From positions 424,044-488,043 of the forward strand of contig NZ_AUGC01000001.1 of assembly GCF_000426825.1 (NCBI RefSeq): 64,000 nt of DNA, written 5' to 3'. Both the position numbers and the translations under genes were made by a program. The notes below the pieces were generated by a model. That model was not told the DNA's origin and made no database searches. It worked only from the letters and a program-made list of their open reading frames with translations. Positions 8,397 to 17,611 of this stretch are shown one piece after another (position 1 is the first letter of the stretch; the number at the start of each line of letters is the position of its first letter). This DNA is from Thermonema rossianum DSM 10300 (GTDB lineage: Bacteria > Bacteroidota > Bacteroidia > Cytophagales > Thermonemataceae).

Positions 8397-9765
8397 ATTC
8401 CGTTTCAACATAGTGAATGACATTATTTACACATTGTTCTGCAATACGTTCTAAAAGCGGATCGAGCATGCCTTGGGTGGAGTTGAGTTGCCGCTTGGCA
8501 GTGAATAGGTTATACAACTCTTTGCGAGCAGAGGAAGAGGTGTTCACGCCGACATCGCTGCCGGGATACAAGTTTTTATAGTCGCCGCGATAAGTGGCAT
8601 AGTGAATGTGGTCGCTGCTGGATTGGCGTGCGATATTGGAGAAAATGATTTTTCCCGTTTCCGAAGAAATCAAATAATACTGCACACTTACTTCTACGGT
8701 TTTGGATTGTTGGTACTCTGTATAGTTGGTTTTACGATAACGCACCTCATATACGGTTTTATTGGTAGTGGTATCGGTAACTTTTACCTTATAGGCTTCA
8801 TAAGCTATTTTATTTACTGCTTGCAGGGGCGTTTGCTCTATAGAAACATTGATAATTCGAGCAGCCAATACGGCTTTGGCGCCCAACAGCTTGCCGGCTT
8901 CAGCAGCCGTGCCTTCATTCACTACGCCTGTCATGCCCAATTGCTGCTCGTTGAGAAATTTGTCTATGTTGTCGCGATCGACTACCTCTATAAGCGGATG
9001 CTTGTTGTTGACCAAGCGGTTGATGATGCGCCCGCGTAGACTTTCGGCGTAGGGGCGGTTGTTGTAATTGCCGGGAATGACCGGCAGCACACTGACCGTG
9101 AGCATGGCTTTACGGCGGCAATACTCGCGCAGCTGGCGGACATCCTTATAATCAGGTAAGTTGCGGTATATTTGGTCGAACTTATAGAAGGCTTGTTTAT
9201 ATTTCTCTTCGTTCATCAGGCGGTTGCCCTCGCGATAAATGGGCTCATAGGTGCTGGTTTGTTTAAGCTTTTTAACGTCTTTGTAATTGGGGTCTATGCT
9301 AAGAATTTCTTCAAAAATATTGTTTGCTTCATCGAACTGCTCTTCAAGCAATTTTTTAGTCCCTTCCTGATAGCGTTGTGCAAGATATATACCTTTCGAT
9401 TCTTCAAAGTATTGGCGGTGGGTAGGTGGAATCCGGAGTTGTACGGAATGCTGTGCCACCTGCTGTTGAAACGCTTGCGCCTTCAGAAAAGCGTAAACAG
9501 TTTCGCGATGTTGTCCGTTGGCATGCGCTTGAAACACTTCGCTCAGGTAATCGTCCAGCACGCGTTCGCCCACGCGCTTCAGTCCCATTTGGGCTTCTGT
9601 TTTGCGGGGATTGCGCCGGATGGCTTCCATATAGCTGTTGGCAGCTTCCAGATACATGCGTGATTGCTCGAAGGCAATGCCTTGCTTTAGATATTTTTTA
9701 GCACCGCTGCAGCCGGCCAATAGGCTAAGTATGCATAAGCAACAAAAAAGTAAGTAGTTCTTCAT
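8386..9765 (-). CDS. TPR lipoprotein with CsgG-like domain
   Basis: 459 residues when started at 9765, where a clear lipoprotein signal begins (MKNYLLFCC...LLAGCSG); the open frame extends 38 codons further without a sensible start. Residues ~20-230 carry tetratricopeptide-like repeats (QGIAFEQSRMYLEAANSY; LLEEQFDEANNIFEEIL). The second half (PVIPGNYNN...IEVVDRDNIDKFLNEQQ...AAEAGKLLGAKAVL) matches the CsgG/FlgT-like nucleation-lipoprotein pattern in which a short-lived 'LxxxG..vVdR' region precedes 'A..iGk.lGAd.vl'. It probably acts at the outer membrane with the LPP20-like lipoprotein encoded immediately downstream. Function beyond that is not evident. Confidence 0.65.
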   Translation of the reverse strand: MKNYLLFCCLCILSLLAGCSGAKKYLKQGIAFEQSRMYLEAANSYMEAIRRNPRKTEAQMGLKRVGERVLDDYLSEVFQAHANGQHRETVYAFLKAQAFQQQVAQHSVQLRIPPTHRQYFEESKGIYLAQRYQEGTKKLLEEQFDEANNIFEEILSIDPNYKDVKKLKQTSTYEPIYREGNRLMNEEKYKQAFYKFDQIYRNLPDYKDVRQLREYCRRKAMLTVSVLPVIPGNYNNRPYAESLRGRIINRLVNNKHPLIEVVDRDNIDKFLNEQQLGMTGVVNEGTAAEAGKLLGAKAVLAARIINVSIEQTPLQAVNKIAYEAYKVKVTDTTTNKTVYEVRYRKTNYTEYQQSKTVEVSVQYYLISSETGKIIFSNIARQSSSDHIHYATYRGDYKNLYPGSDVGVNTSSSARKELYNLFTAKRQLNSTQGMLDPLLERIAEQCVNNVIHYVETEYEN

Positions 9766-9853
9766 AATCTTTTGACATTGGTTCCTTTGCTTCAATAAGC
9801 TAAGAAAAAATGTGCCAAAAAGTGTCTTTTTGAAGCATAAAAAACAAAAAATG

Positions 9854-11209
9854 TCAAGGGCGGTATTCAAAAGCCCCAATATCGGGTTGGTTATCGCGGG
9901 GCAAGCCTTCTATGTCGTTGGTTATGGAGGTGGGTAAGCCCCGGTCAATGAGTGGTGAGTTTTCAGCCGGCCGCAAATTCAAGGCGCGTTCATCTTGAAA
10001 AAGTACGCCGGAAGGGTTTACCTGATTTTGATTGTTGCCGGGGTTCAGTACTTCGGCAGAATAAGTGGCTGTTTTGAATACATTATGAGCCGCTTGTAAG
10101 CTTAGACCGGGTCCAATGAAAAATATTTCATCGGACAGACTGCCCCAAAATACCGAATTAAACAAGCTGATGCTCATGGGGGGGGCGTCGTCGTTTTGAA
10201 AAAAGACAGTGCCCGGCTCGTTGTTCCGGAAGAAATTGTATTCATAATTGGCAAAAGTGCAATGCACCAGCTCATAACTGCCCCCGTCGTTGGCTTGAAA
10301 AAGGCGTTCAATGCAATTGCTGATGATGGTATTGTACAGGCGCATTTGCGTGTTAAAAGCAATGCAACCGGCCACGGAGGCATGATAAATCTGACAAGCG
10401 TTTATATCTACTTCCGTATCGCTGCATAAGATGCCTATTTCGGCATTGCGCAGTGTACAGTAGTTCAACAGGTGACGACCGGTGCCGGGATAGAGCAAAA
10501 GCCCGCGCCAAGTGCCTACAGCTCTTTCGTACAACGGCTCTTGGCGGAAGCCACCTATCACCACCGAGTCGGCCGGGGTGCCATTGATGATGAGCGTACC
10601 GAAGACATGCAGGGCAGCGCGATTATAAGCATAAACACGTGCCCCGGCTTCTATGGTAAGGCTACAGCCCGGCGCCACACTCACCGAATCGTAGAGAATA
10701 TAAGGCCGGCCGGCGTCCCATACGGCATCGCAGGCAATGGTGCCGCTGATATGGGCTACGGTCTGCCCCCAGCTGATGAGCGGCACTTTCTGTTGGTTGC
10801 TGTTGGTTTCGAAAAGCAGTTCATCATAAAAAAGTTCCGGCTCTTGGTTTTGGCTGTTGCCCGGCAGGGTGGCCGACACCAGCACGCGCAGGCTGTCGCC
10901 GGCACGCAGAAGCACGTTTTCCCAAAGGCTGCCTTCTTTGCCATTGATGATGACCCGATAGGGCGAAGTGCTGCCCCCTTGGAGCGTAATGCGCCGGATG
11001 CGTACGTTTTTGCTGTTTTTATTGTAAACACTGAAACGATAAGTGGGGGTGGTCAGGTCGGTGAATACCGTATCCAATATGATGGCATCATTTGAGAATG
11101 AAAGCTTGAGGCTTCCATCGGAAGAAACAGGCTCTTCCAAGCCTTGGCATGCAACCAATAGGCTTAAAAGAGCCAAAAAAACATACGAATACCGCCCTTT
11201 GAATCTCAT
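9854..11209 (-). CDS. Right-handed beta-helix lipoprotein
   Basis: 451 residues with lipoprotein signal ending SLLVAC. The first third resembles an Ig-like segment comparing stress and 'orig' values typical of Bacteroidota surface proteins. The second part (about 170-390) is a series of short beta strands with repeated NCTLRNAEIG-like and NTIISN-like turns, as in parallel beta-helix (pectate-lyase-like) proteins, and it ends in PDIGAFEY, the tail of choice-of-anchor-Q proteins. It is probably attached to the envelope and may bind carbohydrate; no catalytic site can be identified. It starts two bases after the prfA stop, so the two are cotranscribed. Confidence 0.75.
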   Translation of the reverse strand: MRFKGRYSYVFLALLSLLVACQGLEEPVSSDGSLKLSFSNDAIILDTVFTDLTTPTYRFSVYNKNSKNVRIRRITLQGGSTSPYRVIINGKEGSLWENVLLRAGDSLRVLVSATLPGNSQNQEPELFYDELLFETNSNQQKVPLISWGQTVAHISGTIACDAVWDAGRPYILYDSVSVAPGCSLTIEAGARVYAYNRAALHVFGTLIINGTPADSVVIGGFRQEPLYERAVGTWRGLLLYPGTGRHLLNYCTLRNAEIGILCSDTEVDINACQIYHASVAGCIAFNTQMRLYNTIISNCIERLFQANDGGSYELVHCTFANYEYNFFRNNEPGTVFFQNDDAPPMSISLFNSVFWGSLSDEIFFIGPGLSLQAAHNVFKTATYSAEVLNPGNNQNQVNPSGVLFQDERALNLRPAENSPLIDRGLPTSITNDIEGLPRDNQPDIGAFEYRP

Positions 11210-11211
11210 CT

Positions 11212-12291
11212 TTATTGCACGCTTCCTTCCTTCAGTTTTTCGGCATTATCGGCAATGCGCAGGGCATCAATGATTTCTTCCAGCTCACCATCCATCACTG
11301 CCGGCAGGTTGTAGAGGGTCAGACCAATACGGTGGTCGGTTACGCGGCTTTGCGGAAAGTTATAGGTGCGTATTTTTTCGGAACGCTCGCCCGTTTTTAC
11401 CATCGAACGACGTTGCTCGCCTACTTCTTTGTTGTGCTTTTCCAGCTCGAGTTCATAAAGGCGGGCACGCAGCACCTTCATTGCTTTTTCTTTGTTTTTT
11501 ATCTGCGACTTCTCATCTTGGCAGCTTACTACCACGCCCGTAGGCAGGTGGGTAATACGCACTGCCGAATAAGTAGTGTTTACCGACTGCCCGCCGGGAC
11601 CCGAAGAACAAAACGTATCGATGCGCAGGTCGTTCGGGTTGATTTCTACATCTACTTCTTCCATCTCGGGAAGCACCGCCACACTGGCGGCAGAGGTGTG
11701 CACCCGCCCTTGGGTTTCGGTAGCCGGCACCCGCTGTACGCGGTGTACCCCCGACTCATACTTCAAAGTGCCATAGGCGCCACTGCCCATTACCGAGGCA
11801 ACAATTTCTTTGTATCCGCCGGAAGTGCCCTCGGTGTAGTCGAGTATTTCCATCTTCCATCCCTGCTTCTCCGCAAAGCGCTGGTACATGCGGAAAAGAT
11901 CGCCGGCAAAGAGGGCTGCTTCATCGCCGCCTACTGCCGCCCGTATTTCAAGGATGGCGTTTTTATCGTCGTTGGGATCTTTGGGGATAAGCAGCAGCTT
12001 CAGCTCTTCTTCCAACTGCTCTTTGGCAGGCAGCAGCTCATCGAGCTCCATTTTAGCCATCTCGCGAAACTCTTCGTCTTTCTCGTTGGCTAAAATGTCT
12101 TTGGCATTTTGAATGTTTGATAAAACAGATTTATATTTTTTATAGGCATCTACGATTTTTTCCAGCTCTTTGTATTCTTTGCTGAGCTTGGTGTAGTTGT
12201 CCATGTCACTCATGACATTGGGGTCGCTCATTTGGCGACTTACTTCTTCGAAACGTTCAACAATCGCCTCTAATTTAGCTATCAGGTCCAT
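11212..12291 (-). CDS. prfA: Peptide chain release factor 1
   Basis: 359 residues, the standard length. It recognises UAA and UAG stop codons on the ribosome and triggers peptide release. The stop-codon recognition tripeptide PAT is present in [12 protein letters not shown], and the catalytic GGQ in SGPGGQSVN is intact. The N-terminal coiled coil ([15 protein letters not shown]...) is normal. A -7-like element lies about 30 bases upstream. Its downstream partner is a beta-helix lipoprotein gene, an unusual but probably only transcriptional association. Confidence 0.97.
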   Translation of the reverse strand: MDLIAKLEAIVERFEEVSRQMSDPNVMSDMDNYTKLSKEYKELEKIVDAYKKYKSVLSNIQNAKDILANEKDEEFREMAKMELDELLPAKEQLEEELKLLLIPKDPNDDKNAILEIRAAVGGDEAALFAGDLFRMYQRFAEKQGWKMEILDYTEGTSGGYKEIVASVMGSGAYGTLKYESGVHRVQRVPATETQGRVHTSAASVAVLPEMEEVDVEINPNDLRIDTFCSSGPGGQSVNTTYSAVRITHLPTGVVVSCQDEKSQIKNKEKAMKVLRARLYELELEKHNKEVGEQRRSMVKTGERSEKIRTYNFPQSRVTDHRIGLTLYNLPAVMDGELEEIIDALRIADNAEKLKEGSVQ

Positions 12292-12323
12292 ATAAATTTT
12301 GCGTCTTTAAAAAACAGCTTTTG

Positions 12324-12331
12324 CAAAATTA
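12324..12331 (-). promoter_or_regulatory. Possible prfA promoter (-7 element)
   Basis: Read on the minus strand this is TAATTTTG, a perfect match to the Bacteroidota -7 consensus TAnnTTTG, 33 bases from the prfA start. No TTG is seen at the expected -33 position, so the call is moderate. Confidence 0.45.
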
Positions 12332-12449
12332 ACTAAAATTTAACTAAATTGATATTCCTAAACGGGCCGGAAGCCCTACCTTTGGAGCAAGCAAGGCAAA
12401 AAATTGAAAAAACCATTTTAAAACATACAAAAACTTGACTGATTGGCGT

Positions 12450-12479
12450 TTACGATTCACATAAATTGCCTTATCTTTG
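12450..12479 (+). promoter_or_regulatory. Probable promoter of the YfiR-like gene
   Basis: TATCTTTG at 12472-12479 is an exact -7 element (TAnnTTTG). A weak -33 (TTT at 12450-12452) lies 19 bases upstream. The start codon of the YfiR-like gene is 41 bases downstream. The divergent prfA lies on the other side of this 228-base intergenic stretch. Confidence 0.6.
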
Positions 12480-12519
12480 TCAACCAATCGCTTATAAGAA
12501 AAAAGCAAACATAAATACT

Positions 12520-13047
12520 ATGAAGACAATTCGATTGTTGTGTTTATCGGCTGTAATGACACTGTTCGTGCAATATGCACAGGCGCAAGGGGGGGATTAC
12601 AAGTTCCACAACATTTTTATTTACAACTTTACAAAGTACATTGTTTGGCCCTCTGACTATCAACAAGGCGATTTCGTAATAGGTGTTTTGGGGGCGTCGC
12701 CTTTGACCAATCAGTTGAAGTATTGGGCGGGTAAAAAGAAAGTGCGCGGTGTGCAACCTATTGTAGTGAAGCAATACGAATCGCCCAACGATTTGCGCAA
12801 CGAAAAAGTGCACATGATATTTATTCCATACTCGAAAAGTGGCTACTTGAAATATGTGCAGGAAGCCGTGAGCGGGAAACCCACGCTGATTATCACTGAG
12901 AAAAACGGCTTGGCGCTCCAGGGAAGCATGATCAACTTTGTGGTGCGTAATGGGCGTTGGACCTTCGAAATCAATGAAGAAGCCACGGAAAAAGCAGGTT
13001 TAAAAGTATCGAGCCAGCTGCTGCGGGTAGCCATTCGGGTACGCTAA
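12520..13047 (+). CDS. YfiR/DUF4154 periplasmic protein
   Basis: 175 residues from the ATG at 12520, which begins a clear signal peptide cut after AQA; the frame is open 18 codons earlier but without signal features. The mature part carries the YfiR-type pattern: NFTKYIVWP near its start, FVIGVLGASPL, IFIPYSKSG, TLIITEKNGLALQG and INFVVRNGRWTFEIN. In Pseudomonas YfiR is a periplasmic repressor of the membrane diguanylate cyclase YfiN. Here the neighbouring membrane protein has HAMP, GAF and PAS parts instead, so a periplasmic sensor feeding that protein is likely by analogy. A terminator follows, so the two genes may be transcribed separately. Confidence 0.75.
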   Translation: MKTIRLLCLSAVMTLFVQYAQAQGGDYKFHNIFIYNFTKYIVWPSDYQQGDFVIGVLGASPLTNQLKYWAGKKKVRGVQPIVVKQYESPNDLRNEKVHMIFIPYSKSGYLKYVQEAVSGKPTLIITEKNGLALQGSMINFVVRNGRWTFEINEEATEKAGLKVSSQLLRVAIRVR

Positions 13048-13071
13048 CCGAAAAACGTCTTGTATTTGCTG

Positions 13072-13107
13072 CCACCTTGCCGGTCAAATGGTGAGGTGGT
13101 ATTTTTG
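13072..13107 (+). terminator. Probable terminator after the YfiR-like gene
   Basis: CCACCTTGCC (13072-13081) pairs, with two G-T wobbles, to GGTGAGGTGG (13090-13099), followed by TATTTTTG. Confidence 0.6.
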
Positions 13108-13254
13108 TATAAACCGGTGCGATGGCTTGATTGAAGCTAAGCACTTCAGGAAAATATTTATTTTTTCGAATGCACTCTTAAGCTTGTAGTTCTTTTTCTT
13201 TTTTGTTAAAAAAGCGTATTTTTAAGCAAAATAGTCGCATCAACAGGCAAACAT

Positions 13255-15204
13255 ATGAAACGAAAAGGGCTAACTATACGCGGAAAAATACTTTTAGGCT
13301 TTGTTTTGGAAGTACTTATTTTCGCTGTTTATGGTGTGTATGGTATTGTTACCGTACAGAACAATGCGGTAAAAATAGATGAATGGAACCGGGTCATAGA
13401 CCCCTCTTTGGATGCCATCAAAGACTTAAAACTGCTGGTAGTCAACTCGCAGCGTCTTACCTTCTCTTTCATCTATTCGCCCCCGCAAGCACCCACACTC
13501 GAGGAAGACAAGCAGGCGCTGCAGAACTTGCACGAGCAGGAATATCCTCAATTGAAAGAGCGTATCAGCACACTCACCGGCTTTTGGAAAGACAGCACAC
13601 AGGTAGAGCAAATGGAGAATGCCTTTCAGAGAGTGGAAGCGCTCATGGCAGATCAAAAAGTGGCACTTAGCACTTTCCGGACGGTAGATGACCGGAACGA
13701 CTTCCTGAAAATATCGAATCTGAACCAGTTGGTAGAAGACAAACTGCTGCCGGCTACCTCTGTCATTTTGGGCGACCTGGACAAAATCGAGCAAGCCAAG
13801 AAGCAGGAGAAAGAAATCTATCACGACGACGTGGTGGAGGCATTTCAAAACCTAAAACTGCAGACCATCTTGCTGGTGTTATTCATTACCTTCGTAGGTT
13901 TGATATTGGCATGGTTGGTAACCAACGATATCGTATTGCCCATTGAAAAAATCAATGCAGTAATTGCGCGCCTGAGCCGTGGGGAACTGCCCGAAGAAAG
14001 CGAAATAGATACGATAAGCAAGCGGAGCGATGAAGTGGGCGAGATAGCCCGTTCGGTGTATAACCTGGTGAGCGGGCTGCGTTCGGTAGCTGCCTTTGCC
14101 GAAAGCATTGGTCGCAAAGAGTACGATGTGCCCTTTAAGCCACTCAGTGAAAATGACGTTTTGGGGAACGCCCTCATAAACATGCGTGACAACCTCGCCA
14201 AAATGACCACGCTGGAGACACGCCAAAACTGGGCAAACCGTGGTTTGGCAGAGTTTAGTAGAATTCTGCGCGAAAGCAGTGATGATGTGGAGCACATGGC
14301 CGATGTGGTAATTTCGGAGTTGGTTACTTATCTGAAAGCCAATCAAGGCGGTTTCTTTATTGTGCGCGAAGACGAAGAGGGGGAAGAAGAGCCTTACTTG
14401 GAGCTGGTGGCTTGTTATGCATGGGATAAAAAACGTTTTCTTGAAAAGAAAATTTATAAAGGCGAAGGATTGACCGGGCAGGTATGGCAGGAAGGTGAAA
14501 TGCTTTACCTCGAAGACGTGCCCGATGACTATGTCATGATTACTTCCGGTCTTGGCAAAGCCAATCCTAATAGCATTTTGATTGTGCCTTTGAAAGCAGC
14601 CGATGTGGTGTATGGAGTCATTGAGTTGGCTTCTTTCGATAAGTTTGAAGACTATCAGCGGGAGTTTGTGGAAAAAGTAGCAGAAAGTATTGCGGCTACC
14701 TTGGCCATGCTCAAAAACACCGAACAAACGCAGCGCCTGCTTGAAGAAAGTAAGATGCTGGCTGAGCGTATGGCAGCGCAGGAAGAGCAAACACGCCAGT
14801 ATATTGAAGAAATGCAGGCAACGCAGGAAGAATTGGCACAACGTCAGCTGTTGGCTGAAAGCAAAGAGCGGGTTATTTATTCCAATGCCATTGTGTTGCA
14901 TGTCAACAAACGGTTCCAAATCACGCAAGCCAACGAGCTGGCCTCGCAGGTGCTATACTATGCACCCGAGGAGCTCAAAGGCATGACACTGAATGAACTG
15001 TTCGCTTCCGAAGCCAAATACGAAGAAATGCGCATGCAGCTGTCACGGGGACAAAGCTGGCGCGGTATTGTAACCATCCGTGCCAAGTCGGGCGATGAGT
15101 TGTGGGTGAAAATACTGGCGGGCACCATTCAAAACGGAGAAAGCACTGAGTATATGATCGTGCTTGATGATATCAATGAAGCCCGTTTGCTGCATGTGAA
15201 CTAA
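13255..15204 (+). CDS. Membrane HAMP-GAF-PAS sensor without an output domain
   Basis: 649 residues. A first membrane helix (about 12-32) and a second (about 203-222) enclose a periplasmic helical sensor domain. A HAMP-like region (about 223-280), a GAF domain (about 340-485), a coiled coil (about 490-535) and a C-terminal PAS domain follow. No histidine kinase, cyclase or methyl-accepting domain is present, so output must pass through a partner. The periplasmic YfiR-like product of the gene upstream is the natural candidate input, by analogy with YfiR-YfiN. A small lipoprotein gene follows 23 bases later. The codon use looks like that of its neighbours. Confidence 0.75.
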   Translation: MKRKGLTIRGKILLGFVLEVLIFAVYGVYGIVTVQNNAVKIDEWNRVIDPSLDAIKDLKLLVVNSQRLTFSFIYSPPQAPTLEEDKQALQNLHEQEYPQLKERISTLTGFWKDSTQVEQMENAFQRVEALMADQKVALSTFRTVDDRNDFLKISNLNQLVEDKLLPATSVILGDLDKIEQAKKQEKEIYHDDVVEAFQNLKLQTILLVLFITFVGLILAWLVTNDIVLPIEKINAVIARLSRGELPEESEIDTISKRSDEVGEIARSVYNLVSGLRSVAAFAESIGRKEYDVPFKPLSENDVLGNALINMRDNLAKMTTLETRQNWANRGLAEFSRILRESSDDVEHMADVVISELVTYLKANQGGFFIVREDEEGEEEPYLELVACYAWDKKRFLEKKIYKGEGLTGQVWQEGEMLYLEDVPDDYVMITSGLGKANPNSILIVPLKAADVVYGVIELASFDKFEDYQREFVEKVAESIAATLAMLKNTEQTQRLLEESKMLAERMAAQEEQTRQYIEEMQATQEELAQRQLLAESKERVIYSNAIVLHVNKRFQITQANELASQVLYYAPEELKGMTLNELFASEAKYEEMRMQLSRGQSWRGIVTIRAKSGDELWVKILAGTIQNGESTEYMIVLDDINEARLLHVN

Positions 15205-15227
15205 GTGTTTTTAAAAAAAACAGGAAA

Positions 15228-15809
15228 ATGAAACGAGTGGTTTTTTTCTGTGGGTGGATAGCCTTGCTATCCACTTTTTGTTGCGCTTGCGAGGTGAAAA
15301 CCATCAAAGAGGCAGGCTATGATGTAGAAGCCATCCGGGAAGAAATGGAGTTGCGCAAAGTCAAGCGCATCACGCCGGCAGAGTTTGTTTCTTGGGTAGA
15401 TGAGCATGGTAGCGAAGCGGTGGTGGCACTGAATCGCTATTTGGGCACCTGTTTGCAACAGACTACTTTTGCAGCCTGCAAACAGCAAATGCGGCCTTAT
15501 GCCGACAGCCTTGCCCGCGTTCATGGCTTTCGTTACGAGTACTTGGATAGCCAAGACTTACAAGAAAAGGTGCGTGCAGCCAAAAGCGAACAAGAAAAGC
15601 AACTGTGGACGGCTTATCTCTATGCGCTCGAACAAGACAATGACTTGCATACCAACGTGCAGTTTATGAAAGCACGCAGGGAGTATTGGTACACAGCGCC
15701 CTTTGTGTTGTATGAAGAGTTTCGTGAAAAGTCGCAAGCCAAAGAAGTGGTGAGCGGCTTGTGGCTGTTGCGGTTTCCGCAGAAAGAAATTGTGAAGCGA
15801 TTCAAGTAA
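15228..15809 (+). CDS. Small lipoprotein of unknown function
   Basis: 193 residues beginning with a lipoprotein-type signal (WIALLSTFCCAC, cysteine near residue 21). The rest is mostly helical and charged, with cysteines in YLGTCLQQTTFAACKQQ that may form a disulfide. No family is recognised. It follows the HAMP-GAF-PAS gene closely and may be part of that sensing unit. Confidence 0.55.
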   Translation: MKRVVFFCGWIALLSTFCCACEVKTIKEAGYDVEAIREEMELRKVKRITPAEFVSWVDEHGSEAVVALNRYLGTCLQQTTFAACKQQMRPYADSLARVHGFRYEYLDSQDLQEKVRAAKSEQEKQLWTAYLYALEQDNDLHTNVQFMKARREYWYTAPFVLYEEFREKSQAKEVVSGLWLLRFPQKEIVKRFK

Positions 15810-15868
15810 AGGAAACTATTCTGTAAGCAGGAAAGTTGAAAATAGAAGACCTCAAAATAAAACTCACT

Positions 15869-16195
15869 ATGGTAACGATTACCGATAAAGCGAAAGAAAA
15901 ACTCATACAACTGCGCGCCGGCGAAGGCAAAGATGAAAGCTATCATTTGCGCGTGGCAGTAAAAGGCGGCGGCTGTTCGGGCTTGATGTATGACCTCTCT
16001 TTTGACAACCAAATACAGCCCGGTGACGAAGTGTTTGAAGACAAAGGCATTAAAATCTTAGTGGACAAGCGCAGCCTGCTCTATTTGTTGGGGACTACGC
16101 TCGATTATTCCGACGGTCTGAATGGTAAAGGGTTTCAGTTTATCAATCCCAATGCGTCGCGTACTTGCGGCTGTGGCGAAAGCTTCGCCGTGTAG
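15869..16195 (+). CDS. IscA/SufA/ErpA-type Fe-S assembly protein
   Basis: 108 residues from the ATG at 15869; a TTG at 15836 in the same frame would add 11 unconserved residues. It carries the three conserved cysteines of A-type carriers, one in GGGCSG and two in TCGCGES near the C-terminus. These proteins hold and deliver Fe-S clusters in the cytoplasm. No other isc or suf gene is nearby. A terminator follows. Confidence 0.92.
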   Translation: MVTITDKAKEKLIQLRAGEGKDESYHLRVAVKGGGCSGLMYDLSFDNQIQPGDEVFEDKGIKILVDKRSLLYLLGTTLDYSDGLNGKGFQFINPNASRTCGCGESFAV

Positions 16196-16230
16196 CACAT
16201 AACCAATGCGATGCCTTCTGTTATGGATTA

Positions 16231-16266
16231 AGAGCCTTTCCATAGGCGGGAAGGCTCTTTTTTTAT
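16231..16266 (+). terminator. Rho-independent terminator
   Basis: AGAGCCTT (16231-16238) pairs with AAGGCTCT (16251-16258) and runs into T residues, ending the Fe-S carrier gene. Confidence 0.85.
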
Positions 16267-16285
16267 TTATTGAGCTTTTCGATGA

Positions 16286-17032
16286 TTAATCAGTGGCATT
16301 GTCCACGCCCTGCAAAACAAGGGAAGGGTCCAGCAGCCCTATAATGGGTTCTATCTGCTGCATGTGCTTCTTTACAAGCGTAATTTCCTGAGGTGAGGCG
16401 GCTTTTTGTAATATATAATCAAGCTCTTGTTGTGTTTTCTCGACTTTCTTGCGCCACTTTTTACTTTCGAAGTTGTCGAAAGCACGGCTGCTTTCTTTGG
16501 CTTGTTGTATAGACTTCTTTATTTCTTCTTTTGTGCTTTCATCTATGTTGGGGTCCTGAAGCATGCTTTCCATGGCGTGGCTATATTCCTGCATTTGTGT
16601 CTCATACTCTTCTTTGATATGTCGCGGGTCCGCCATTTCTTTGCCCTTTAGTACTGTAAAAACAAAAGCAATTTTACGCCCTGTCCGGTAGAACTCTTCC
16701 GCATCCCATCCGGTAGCTTCTATAGCATGCTTTACTTCGCTACGTAATTGATGCTTGCGCGTAAACGCCGTCAGTGCCTCTTCGCCGGCAACCTCCTTTA
16801 CGGTTTGTGTTGCATCAATAAAAGACGATAGCTTGTCTTCAGTGAGACGCTGTGCTTTGAGTATAGCCAACAACTTGCGTTCGCTTGCATCCAGTTGTGC
16901 TTCCAGGTGGGCATATTTCGTTTTGTCCGTGAGGCTTCCCATGCCTTCACTACCATTGCTGCTGTCGCAGCCGGCTGTCAGAAGGCAAAGCATGAAAAAC
17001 AGAAAAGACCATATCGAAGAGTTAGCTTTCAT
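16286..17032 (-). CDS. Lipoprotein, paralogue of the 17612-18319 gene
   Basis: 248 residues with lipoprotein signal ending LLTAGC. The remainder is helical: a motif LTEDKLSSFIDATQTVKEVAGEEAL, then AIEATGWDAEEFY and MLQDPNIDESTKEEIKKSI. The same segments, in the same order, occur in the neighbouring lipoprotein (LTEKKLLSFIETMQTL; AIREAGWEPDEFYW; MLQDPNFPESQKEHIKEQM), so the two are duplicates. It overlaps the stop of the DUF3592 gene by 11 bases and is presumably translated with it. The function is unknown. Confidence 0.65.
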   Translation of the reverse strand: MKANSSIWSFLFFMLCLLTAGCDSSNGSEGMGSLTDKTKYAHLEAQLDASERKLLAILKAQRLTEDKLSSFIDATQTVKEVAGEEALTAFTRKHQLRSEVKHAIEATGWDAEEFYRTGRKIAFVFTVLKGKEMADPRHIKEEYETQMQEYSHAMESMLQDPNIDESTKEEIKKSIQQAKESSRAFDNFESKKWRKKVEKTQQELDYILQKAASPQEITLVKKHMQQIEPIIGLLDPSLVLQGVDNATD

Positions 17033-17459
17033 AGTTTCTTGCTTTTTTTAAGAAGTTGCGCCGCACAAGCCATCCAATCAGAGCGATGATGCCCCCCAAA
17101 AGAAGCAAAAACAGATGCAGGAAATTACGTTCCCAAAAAGCGTCTATTTGTGCTTCAGCCGGATTATCCGGGTTGTAAATAACCGGTACCTTATCGCCTA
17201 TACTATACTTAAACATGTCTTGATTTACTTCCAGATCACTCCTGAAAGTAATTTTTTCGCCCGATTGGGTATAAAACTCCACGGCGGGAGAGCGATAAAT
17301 ACCGTTCTCATAGATATCGACTACTGTCCCTTGTGTGCGAATTCCGCCACTGTTGAGTGCACGCGCCTGCAGCAAGGCCTGCGCTCCCCAAAACATGAGG
17401 CCGGCACCCATAAACATCAATACTATACCTACAAAAGAAACTCTTCGATAAGCATTCAT
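17022..17459 (-). CDS. DUF3592 membrane protein
   Basis: 145 residues: an N-terminal membrane helix (about 8-30), an extracytoplasmic stretch with TQGTVVDIYENG...SPAVEFYTQSG and GDKVPVIYNPDNPAEAQID, which is the DUF3592 pattern, and a second membrane helix (about 113-133). The family has no known biochemical role. It lies between two paralogous lipoprotein genes on the same strand. Confidence 0.75.
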   Translation of the reverse strand: MNAYRRVSFVGIVLMFMGAGLMFWGAQALLQARALNSGGIRTQGTVVDIYENGIYRSPAVEFYTQSGEKITFRSDLEVNQDMFKYSIGDKVPVIYNPDNPAEAQIDAFWERNFLHLFLLLLGGIIALIGWLVRRNFLKKARNYES

Positions 17460-17611
17460 AGTCGAGGTGTTTTAGGGTAAACGTATATCTCTTGCCGGAG
17501 TGTGCTTTTTCAAACACGCGGGGGCTTTGCCAGAAGGTGAGAGGCGATACTTGACCCCGTCCGCAGTGTTTTATTTATGCAAACTATTGACTATTGCAAA
17601 GAAAATGTTTC

